From Pomphorhynchus laevis (lineage: Eukaryota > Acanthocephala > Palaeacanthocephala > Echinorhynchida > Pomphorhynchidae), in contig WNNJ02001104.1 in assembly GCA_012934845.2 (NCBI GenBank), positions 248,001-312,000 of the forward strand: 64,000 bases of DNA. Direction: 5' to 3'. Within the stretch, counting starts at the first letter, position 1. The number at the start of each line of letters is the position of its first letter. Under the pieces are notes generated by a model that was not told where the DNA came from, made no database searches, and was given only the letters and a program-made list of their open reading frames with translations. The translations under genes were made by a program, and so were the position numbers. Of the stretch, positions 55,765 through 64,000 are shown piece by piece.

Positions 55765-56835
55765 ACCAAAGAAAAAATCGGTTTAATGTCCCAAATACAT
55801 GCAGCCCATTTCGATTTAAAATTCCCTCATTTCCATCCACGAAAAAGCGCTTGCGCGTAGAATCCGCTACCATTTAAGTAATCGTTACTTAATCCCACTG
55901 AGCTTTAATGGGATTGGCGAAGTGCATCAGTTTTGTCAGGATAACAGTCATCAGATTGCTGTGGCGATTTTTCTTGACTTTTCTGTTGCATTAAACCACA
56001 TATCCATTCGCTTCGTTATCTCCTATCTCAGGTCCCTTTGGATGCCTGCGAGAATTGTTAACAGGGTGGAGATATTGCTGTACACCAAGCGATTATACTA
56101 TGAAGACGACCCTGATGCACGTCAGTTCTACCCTATTACAGGTTTGCCTCAACGTTCCCCATTTTCTCCTATCTTAAATCTTGCTAGCTCCATTGTTCTG
56201 TTCAAGGCTTGCAAATTCGATCAACATCTTGTGGTATATGCTGATGGTACCACAGCCCTGTTTTCTGAACGCAGGTGCAAAGATGTAGTCTCGGACACAA
56301 CCGTTTCTTTTTAAGATTAAAAGATCAGTTATCCATATCCATTCTTATTTTAAACTCCTCTAATCGAAGGTGGTCGTCTTTATGGCGCCCTGCTACCAAA
56401 ATGAAGCTTAAGAGACTAACACTCTCTGCACTCTCCTCCATTTTGCAGCCTCAACAACTCCCCATTTTCATGAGTCGAGTAAAATACCTGTGATTCACCA
56501 TTACGGTGACCTGGTCGGCGAAATCTGACAGGATAGACTTAAATGTATCCTGAAGAGAGCTAGGTGGACTCTGAAACAGGTCTAGCATCTGCCATTGGTT
56601 GAAAAACCCAAGTGCGCCTTTGGGGTACTTGAGCTATCTCGGGATTAGTCTTCTTCTCTAGAGGAACTTCTCCCAGAGCAAATTCTAAGGTTTCTCAAGC
56701 TCCTCATCTCGAGATTACGGACCATAGTCCGCCTCGACTGTACTCTTAGGGGGTGAGAGACCCCGAAGAGTACGGGGGATCAGATCCTTATGGACATGAT
56801 ACCGTAAGGCTTGAAGAAAAAGTAGAAGATTGAAG
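55765..56835 (+). pseudogene. Family J LINE fragment, RT to 3' end hairpin
   Basis: 55922-56314 gives HQFCQDNSHQIAVAIFLDFS, motif A changed to VALNHISI (the Ala-Phe-Asp triplet lost), MPARIVNRVEILLYTKRL, GLPQRSPFSPILNLASSI and VVYADGTTALF (second Asp to Gly). The tail matches 34150-34345. It ends with a hairpin, GTACTCTT/AAGAGTAC plus GGGG/CCCC (56740-56773), and GATCAGATCCTTATGGAC. Facing the minus-strand copy at 52.2-55.6 kb, it makes an inverted pair. Confidence 0.8.
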
Positions 56836-57117
56836 TAAAGTCCTAATTCGAACAAAGATAAAATAAAGAAATATGCTCCTTGATCTTTGTTTTTCTAACT
56901 TGTTATGCTTTTCTAGATAGTTAGTTGTTGTTTTGTTAACAACATCTTTATTTATAAACATTGCTGAACCTAATTATATTTCATTTTCTTTTTGGTAAAT
57001 TTTATTTGGAATTTAAGAGCAGTGACTACACATGATCACTACCGAATTGCTTATTTTTCGTTTTACAACATACAAAGTTTTACAACATACAAAGTTATGT
57101 AAATTAAAAGTAGGTAC
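56836..57117. other. TMED intron, donor-proximal part
   Basis: AT-rich. A 17-base TTTTACAACATACAAAG unit is repeated at 57061-57094. No gene. Confidence 0.5.
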
Positions 57118-57279
57118 CTGAAATTCTAAGAATATGGGGACGTTCTGATTTACATATTCGTAAAAGCATTGCTCTTTATGAGCTGAGAGATGGAATGTTA
57201 ATTCGGTCATGTCGAAACTTGGTATAATTATCATTAAAATCAAGGTAGGTAACAACCAACCATAATTTATCGGTAGCAT
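57118..57279 (-). CDS. p24/TMED cargo receptor, exon 1 (signal peptide and start of GOLD domain)
   Basis: ATG at 57279 opens MLPINYGWLLPTLILMIIIP, a signal peptide, then MTELTFHLSAHKEQCFYEYV and IFLEFQ, the ELTFEL-x-QCFYE-x-LEFQV opening of p24 proteins. A donor (CAG/GTACCT) follows LEFQ in phase 0. Exon 2 (38642 downward) starts in phase 0 with VVNGGNNDVD, where family members continue V-x-GG-x-DVD, so the two join without gap. Together they give 203 codons plus stop, the normal size. A strong acceptor (TTGCTTTTCAG) ends two bases before the ATG, so an untranslated exon probably lies upstream (beyond 57282). The partner Cys of the GOLD disulfide is here. Confidence 0.85.
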
Positions 57280-57281
57280 AT

Positions 57282-57839
57282 CTGAAAAGCAATAAATCGA
57301 ATTACATTGTAATTACTCGTAAAGCACGGTAAGTTGAGTTAGTCCATATACTAGCGTATTACTCTGATTTTAAAATTTTAAATCAGCGAATATTTGCATG
57401 TTATCCATATTAAAATTTGAAACATTTATGAATAATTAAAAAGATGAAAATTAATTAATTTTATCATCAAAATATATCCTCATTTTGGGTCTATCAGAGA
57501 GCTATGAACGCTCTCTAAACAAATACAATTGAATCATATACTGATAATTGAAGAGAAAATTTAAAAATTAATTATATGTTCGATATTATCCGCTTAATTT
57601 ATAGAGGTACATTTCACTGACGATGCGATTAGAAATTTATTATTCAGACATTTTTAATTTAAATGGTGAGCACACAATTTTTAATGATAAGTTCACTGTA
57701 AATAGTTTATTAAGAAAGCATTTATTTACTGTAAATAAAACATTATTATCACGCGGTTCAATTACTAATAATAAATAATAATTAACTTAACGGTAAGTTG
57801 AGTTAATTATTATTAAACTCGGCAACGAGTTTGATCCAT
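57282..57839. other. Probable first intron or upstream region of TMED, no gene
   Basis: AT-rich. The acceptor for exon 1 is at its left edge. I cannot locate the leader exon or promoter. Confidence 0.4.
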
Positions 57840-58380
57840 AATCTGGGGTGTCTCTCTTTCGAGGGTGCATTGAGGTTTTTAGAGTCATGTTGTTGCCCAT
57901 GATTAGTTATGGTCTTTCCGTTGTATGGAATGATTTGACTTCCGGTAATTTCATGCAGCTCGACAGATGTCAGGCAAGATTCTTAAAGCGCATAGTGGGA
58001 GTTTCACCAAAGACATCGTCCACACTAGTTTCTACCTTGGTAGCTGTCCCCCCTTTATCCGTATATCTGCGCAATCTTCTTAATATGGTCGAAACTGTTA
58101 ATTATACTGCAAATCTAGAATTATTTAACAAGAAAGTATCGGGGATTGATCCGGAACACTTTTTAACGCCAGTTGCCTGTCAACAGCATTGGAAAAATTC
58201 ACACAATTGTAAGCGGCCATTGGTTTGGCGTTTCTCTACTCATGGGTATCACGATAAGATTTGTCGTATACGCATTTCTTTACATTCGCGATCGTCATGC
58301 TGTTCGTGCAAATTTTGTTTGTGCGCTTGCTGGTCATTGCTTCATATTTTCTAATGTCCATATTCGCAGCATTTGAGTAT
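57840..58380 (+). pseudogene. Non-LTR RT C-terminal fragment (family D)
   Basis: MLLPMISYGLSVVWNDLTSG, RFLKRIVGVSPKTSST, a RPLVWRFSTHGYHDKICRIR block and a Cys-rich end, parallel to residues about 290-460 of the copy at 599-2035. The Cys tail is frameshifted near 58300. Only the post-palm region is present. Confidence 0.8.
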
Positions 58381-60009
58381 GCAAGATATTGATCGTATGA
58401 AGTAAAGTGCACGATCTATCTGAGGCCTTTTAAGAGGAACAGTGCAGAAGCATTAGGGGCATAGTATATGACGAAGAGAAGATGCAATATATTGGTAAAA
58501 CGTCTAACATCAGCATCCGTTTAAATTTAATGTATTTGATTTATTGTAATTATATTTTCTTTTATATTTTTTCGAAGCCGAGAGGCGCGATGGCAATTTT
58601 CTCTTCATTATTATTAATTAACTATTATTTTAGTAAAACAGCAAATGACTTTATTGTAACCTGTCTGGTACAATTTACGCATATTTGCAAGTTATCCATA
58701 TTAAATATATTTAATAACCAGATAATTAAGAGAGACTGATCACCTGCATGCGACCTTCATCCTCACTACCTTTTTTTCAAACATGAAGTGATGATTATTC
58801 GCTTAATTTATTTCACTGATAATGCGATTAGAAGTTTAATAATAAAAATTATTAATAATTAATAATTATTAATGGCGTCATATTTGACAAACATTTTTTA
58901 TAATTTTAAGTTATAGAATATTTTGAATCACAATTTGTAAAATCCGATGTTTACTATAAAGGACAATTAACGTATTCTTCGGCATGCACGGTGTTTTGGT
59001 TAGTACTATTGTAGTGTGATGATGAGAATATCACGTCTGAAACCGATCATAATTTTATTTACGAATTTGATAAAATTAAATTTGAAAATCTTAAATAGCC
59101 GAAGTAATCGCATAACATAATGTTTCGCATTTTGCACGGGAAAATTTGCGAGTTACATCGACCTGTAAATTGAACAAATATAATACTTGATTTAAATGCT
59201 GCGGTAAATAATATTTAGGTGATAGATAAAGTCGTAATTCTATTTTATAATAAACCATCTTAATACACAAAAGTAAATATAAAATGAGAAAAATATAAAA
59301 TTTGTAAAAAATAATAAAATAATATAATATATTATATATTATATTATATATATTATATATTATAAGATAATAGGAAAATAGTATTGCGTCCAATTTTTAC
59401 TGTCATTCGTTTATCTAATCAATTATAAAAATTAGTACCATAATTGCATATCTCAGTGTGACAATTGTGACTAACCCTTTCACTGTTTGCCACACATCTA
59501 AGTAACTAATCACATCACATAACGGTTGGTAATCTTATTTAAATAAGTTTAAAATAAATGTTTGTATTTGTTTTGAGATACGTTTCATTAAAAACGAGTT
59601 TGGACTCGAAATGATCCAGTCCACGGAGACAATGATGGAAATAGGCAACTCGTATTCAAATATTAATAGGAATTGACTGTTTTTAGACAACATTTACATG
59701 AGGGCTTCAAAAATATCGGAATATTTTTTAACCGAATTTTCGATTATTTTCAGATTATAAATATGATTAATCTGTCTTTAGGACAATCAGAAAACTAATT
59801 GTTTAGAAAACTTATAACTAATAAAATTAAATGAATCATTAACATAATTGTAAAAGGTGTCTTTATACATTAGGTCATTAAACTGATGCTACATAACTTT
59901 AACATTATTATTTATGCTTAAATTTAAAAATATATTAATCTAAACATAATATTTTTGTAAAAACAAAAATTTGTGTAACTGAAAATTTAATAAAACTAAT
60001 TAATATAGC
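58381..60009. other. AT-rich spacer
   Basis: 59320-59365 is a TATATTATA microsatellite. MQYIGKTSN at 58482 resembles the YIGKT box of the PLE endonuclease but is too short to call. No gene. Confidence 0.4.
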
Positions 60010-60110
60010 ATTAGAATAGAGATTTTAGGTCATAAGGACAAACTTAAATGTTAGCATGTTTTGGACGCTATTCCTCGACTTAAGGCAATAGCTAGGCTAA
60101 ATACATGTCA
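60010..60110 (-). mobile_element. Diverged PLE terminal fragment
   Basis: GATTTTAGGTCATAAGGACA, GTTAGCATGTTTTGGACGCT and CTAAATACATG keep the order of the PLE pLTR start and 3' region, in reverse. Confidence 0.5.
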
Positions 60111-60538
60111 AAGAATATTTAATGCATGTCAAAGATTGTAGGTAGTAGTAATAAATTATTATTTATTATTTTTGAATAAATTTAGAACGCATATTTGATT
60201 ACATTTAATTCTTTAATTTTAAAATGTGTTATTATAATATAAATTTAATATTTCTAAGAAAATTAATACAGCTGTTTTATAACTAAAATTATTATAAGTG
60301 TCAGAATTGATATGAATAAAACTCCGAATATTTGCATAGATATAGTTATCCTAAAAATATCCTCCATAATTAATATTACCAATTACATCGGATATATTTT
60401 TTATCTTTAAAATTTGTAAAAGTGAACAATTTCCAATACGTGGGGCCATTATCATATTCATATTATAAAAATAATGTATTATATAATAAAATTTATACTT
60501 TATTAATTTTTACAAAAAAATTATTAGCAAATAGTAAT
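60111..60538. other. AT-rich spacer, nothing recognised
   Basis: No coding or repeat structure to report. Confidence 0.45.
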
Positions 60539-61225
60539 GTAACTATACGTGGCGTCTCAGTAGACCAAATTCCCAGTAGACCGAAATAAGAAATAAAAAA
60601 TTTTACCCCTTAATAATGACAGAAATTTTTTAAGTTCAAGGAAAGAAAGGAAGTTATATGCCCACAGTAAATGGTTATATATTCCACATGAATAAAAATC
60701 TAGGTAGAGGAAATATTTACTACACATGTTCACACTAAGGTTGCGGAATGAATATAAAGGTTGGGAGTGACCAACATGGATTACATAATCATACTGATGA
60801 TCAGAATGAAGATATGGCACAGGCGTTTCATTAGTGTCACTTATTCATATAATGAAGCAAGGAGGGAATTAAGCGACGATTATCGTGGTGAAACGCGAAT
60901 TATTTGCCGTTTTCCTTCTTTTGATTCAATGAAGAGTGTGATTTATAGATACATTGATCAGACAAGAGCTTCAACGCTGCTTAGTGCAATTTCATTGAAT
61001 AGGACTGATTTTGATTTGCCTAATGATACAAACATGCTTCTTTATAGTGACTTTTCAACTACAAAAAATGATTATTCTAGGAGATATATCATTTATCACA
61101 AGATTTTGTAGACTTCAAAATCTAACATTGACAATGGATGGTACTTTTATTTAAGAAATAAGAGGTTTAGTAAAAAAATTTCGGTCTACTAGGAATTCGG
61201 TCTAATGGGCAGAACTGTAAATATA
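60539..61225 (+). mobile_element. MULE-type DNA transposon remnant with inverted ends
   Basis: The left end (60558-60588, CAGTAGACC-AATTCCCAGTAGACCGAAAT) is complementary to the right end (about 61178-61208). Outside them GTAACTATA (60539-60547) and GTAAATATA (61217-61225) match at eight of nine bases, the usual 9-bp duplication length of Mutator-like elements. Inside, 60761-61111 encodes FPSFDSMKSVIYRYIDQTRA, ISLNRTDFDLPNDTNMLLYS and a RRYIIYH strand. One frame over, MDGTF follows, resembling the start of the MULE transposase domain with its first catalytic Asp. The remaining transposase is missing, so it is non-autonomous. Confidence 0.65.
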
Positions 61226-62219
61226 GCATATAATTTTAAATTGAATTCGATTTAAATTTAGTAAATTAGAAATCACATATAATAAATATGCACGAAATAA
61301 AAAAGAACAATATAAATAGAGAGAGTTACTTATCTGCCATTATCAAATTGCATCTATTCGATCAAGCTTTACTTTCCATTAAGGAAGACTGGATATTTGA
61401 ACAAAATGTGTTCTAGTAAAATTTAAGCAAATTATACTCAAATTTAACAACCCGTAAAGCTTTTATTTATTTTTTCTTCTTTTATTGATTTTTCTTTAAT
61501 TGATCTGTTAGCATTAACATTATTTCAGCATTTACATGTTCAAGATACATGTTAAATTCATATAAGGCGATGACTTGTGCGGTAACACACGCTCTCTTTA
61601 AATTTTTATGGCAATATGGTGCGCTCTAATAAGTTTTAAAACGAATGCTTTTCAAATGCAGCCGTAAAATTTACTTTAAAATACTTTATAATTTTTACTT
61701 TACGGCTGTAGCTCTGCAAGAATAAAAGGTTTGATCTATTCGATTTGAAAAAATCGCAATCTCCAAGAAATTTTATAAAATTTCTAAAAATACCAAAAGT
61801 CAATTCAATTCCAGGGACAAAGAATTTGAAATCAGTCAACTCTACAGAGTAAACTGTTTTAATCCGACCGCATTTTTATTAACCAGTTAAAAGAAAAGTT
61901 ACCAAATCTAAACGTTCAAAACCATACAATAATGTATTATTACGATTTGAAAAATAAGTCAACTTTTCAAATGAATAATTATTAAAATTATTAATTATTA
62001 CTAATTATTAGTAATAATTAATAATTAGTTTACTAATTATTAAAAATAAATTTACAAATTAAATAATTTACGTTTGTTTTTGTATAAATTAATTTAGAAT
62101 ACAAGCGATTATTAAGCATTTTTATTAATTAATAATAAATGAATTTAAAAAGACCAATAACTAGTCATTATAACTTATTTATTTTAAAAATAAAACTTTT
62201 TGCAAGATGAACAACAATG
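61226..62219. other. AT-rich spacer
   Basis: A palindromic region, TTTACGGCTGTAGC near 61695 against GCAGCCGTAAA near 61659, can form a hairpin. TAATTATTA repeats at 61970-62045. No gene. Confidence 0.4.
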
Positions 62220-63870
62220 AAAATAAATAAATTTATCCAGGTAGTTTCATTCTTAATAAAACCAATACAAATGGGTTTATTAAGAAAAGAAACCAAGAAG
62301 ATATATTCCTAACCTTACGAAACTTCAATAGTAACTGCCATTATTTACAAGAAACAAATTTTAATTTACAAGAAACATATTTTTACATTATCATTCATGC
62401 GTTCCATATAATATTAAATATAATTTTAATATAACTTTATGTTTCGATATATTGATGATATATGTGTATTTAACTCTAATATTTTTTGTATCAATAAGTG
62501 AATAAATTTATCCAGGTAGTTTCATTCTTAATAAAACCAATACAAATGGGTTTATTAAGTTCGCCGCGCCCCCTCCTTTATCACATTCAAACATCTCCGT
62601 TCACACCTTCTCGACACATGATTTACATATTTGTTTTGTTGTGGTCATGTAAGTGTGCGCTGGCACGCATTTGCCACGTTAAAATGTATTTTTTTAATCA
62701 AAATTATTCAGGTAGCCATATTCTTAAAAAAACCAATATTGATGATAAAGGAGGTATATATATGAACACTAAATTAATATCAATTAAAACTGCTTATAAT
62801 TTATATCGTAAAGATGACATATTTAAATTTATGAGAAACCTATTTCTTGTAGCGACATTGGCTTTCTTCAAAAATCATTTAAATAATTCAAAAGATATAT
62901 ATTTTAAACTTGAATAATTTAATAAATATTTTAAACTAGGTTACAAAAAATAAAAACAAATAAAAAATAGTTAAATATATAAATCAACACATAATTATTA
63001 AAAATAAATAATATTTTTATAAATCAATACAGATTGAATTATGAGGAAAATTAAATACGATTAACCACCGAATTGGTTAGAAGAGAAAACATTTGAACAA
63101 TTTCTAAATAGACAATTTAATAGATACATATTTAAAACTAGGTTACTATAAAAATAAAACCAAATAGAAAATAGTAAAATATATAAATCAACACAATAGC
63201 GTTAAAAATAAATTTAAAATCATTAGCGAAAAATTTTTATGGATGGATAATAAATAATATACTTTGTATTAGAATAAGATACACTAGATAATCAAATTTC
63301 ATCAGAGGTAATACATCGTTAGGTTGTATTTGGCTCCGCTGCTATGTTGTGTTGAAGAGTAGAGGCCGAAACCTGATAGCAGTAACTCCTGATGACATCT
63401 AATTCTTATTGTAATACATCGTCCGATATTTATTAGTCAATTCATAAAAATCATTTTTATTGTAAATTTCAATTTTAAAAAATATCATGAAAATTTTTAT
63501 GGATGGATAATAAATAATATAATTTGTATTAGAATTAGATACTAGATAATCAAATTTAATCATAGGAAATACGTCATTAGCATGCATTTGTAACCACTGT
63601 TATGTTAGGTCGAGTAATAGAGACCGAAGCCTGATAGCAGTAACTCATGATGACATCTAATTCTTATACTGATACAACGTTTGTTATTTATTAGTCAATT
63701 TATTAAAATTGACTTTTATTTTAAATTTAAATTTCAAATTTTAACTTTATAAATTATATAAAATTTTAAATAAACAATTATTTATTATTTAATTATTTAA
63801 TATTTATTTATCAGTATTTTCAATTTATAAATAGAATAAAATATGTAGACTCAGTTAGCTGATCTGAATT
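62220..63870 (+). mobile_element. Nested cluster of PLE 3' fragments
   Basis: Several partial copies in one orientation. 62221-62420 and 62440-62558 hold RT-tail pieces (FRYIDDICVFN at 62437; TTTATCCAGGTAGTTTCATT present twice). 62710-62917 has LKKTNIDDKGGIYMN and LYRKDDIFKFMRN. 63100-63480 is a C-terminus plus a partial terminal repeat, and 63485-63870 is a second 3' end with its own terminal repeat ending ATGTAGACTCAGTTAGCTGA. Diverged from the 28 kb copy and dead. An L2-like 3' end interrupts it at 62559-62697. Confidence 0.75.
62559..62697 (+). mobile_element. L2-like LINE 3' end inserted in the PLE cluster
   Basis: TCGCCGCGCCCCCTCCTTTA, then the family tail and hairpin 62641-62677 (GTGG ... 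GTGTGC-GCTG-GCACGC ... GCCAC) and TTAAAATG. PLE sequence lies on both sides, so this is a 5'-truncated insertion of about 140 bases. Confidence 0.7.
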
Positions 63871-64000
63871 ATAAGGTTTGAAAATTAAATATTTATTAAA
63901 TTTAAGAAAATTAATAAATGTTTAATTTGAACTCTTTTTATTGACCAGTTTAAATAAAATTGATTAATATATTAAATTATTAATTTATTAATTTTATGAA

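Noticed and set aside
57013-57117. Downstream part of the 88-codon frame that contains TMED exon 1
   Set aside because: Residues after LEFQ do not match p24 proteins and follow a good donor, so they are read as intron.
58482-58739. Frame starting MQYIGKTSN, resembling the GIY-YIG YIGKT box
   Set aside because: Match limited to a few residues; the rest is low-complexity hydrophobic sequence, so chance is likely.
59091-59393. 100-codon minus-strand hydrophobic frame
   Set aside because: Composed of Ile/Tyr/Leu from a TATA microsatellite; not a believable protein.
1-64000. CRISPR arrays, tRNA genes, rRNA and operon structures
   Set aside because: Looked for and not found. The tRNA-like pieces at 18.4 and 24.2 kb belong to degraded SINE-like repeats.

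Overview
The window looks like a piece of an AT-rich invertebrate (metazoan) nuclear genome. Nearly all recognisable protein sequence is retrotransposon debris: several non-LTR (LINE) families, Penelope-like elements (PLEs), one Ty3/Gypsy LTR element and traces of DNA transposons and a SINE-like family. A few stretches read as spliced host exons on the minus strand. No operons, prokaryotic genes, rRNA or intact tRNA genes were seen. I cannot place the species; the LINE tails resemble types common in cnidarians and other invertebrates.

Layout. 0.6-17 kb: a chain of decayed LINE fragments (a CCHC-tailed RT family called D here, CR1-like copies, two RTs with a restriction-endonuclease-like tail, an L2-like fragment, an RTE copy with an internal deletion). 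17.3-24 kb: three phase-compatible minus-strand exons of a putative secreted EGF-like protein; their introns hold a SINE-like repeat, a canonical PLE fragment, a minisatellite and a 450-bp inverted repeat. 24.2-28.2 kb: an RTE/L1-type LINE and the 5' half of a Jockey/R1-group LINE (family J). 28.25-32.04 kb: a complete PLE with an uninterrupted 904-codon ORF whose GIY-YIG domain lies before the RT (the permuted Naiad/Chlamys-type arrangement), between two identical 271-bp terminal repeats. 33.3-38.1 kb: a family J fragment and a second, broken PLE copy. 38.2-57.3 kb: a p24/TMED cargo-receptor gene on the minus strand, read as two coding exons separated by about 18.5 kb; that intron contains an L2-like LINE, a Ty3/Gypsy element with 90-bp LTRs and a 5-bp target duplication, CR1 and J LINEs and several PLE ends. 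57.8-64 kb: a second family D fragment, a MULE-type DNA transposon remnant with inverted ends, and a nested cluster of PLE 3' ends.

Main points of interest: the permuted PLE with structured termini; the split TMED gene; a SINE-like family carrying hammerhead-ribozyme-like core sequences; a shared 3' hairpin on six L2-like LINE ends; and the compact Gypsy element whose pol stop codon lies in its 3' LTR. All family assignments come from reading motifs by eye; no alignment or database search was run.
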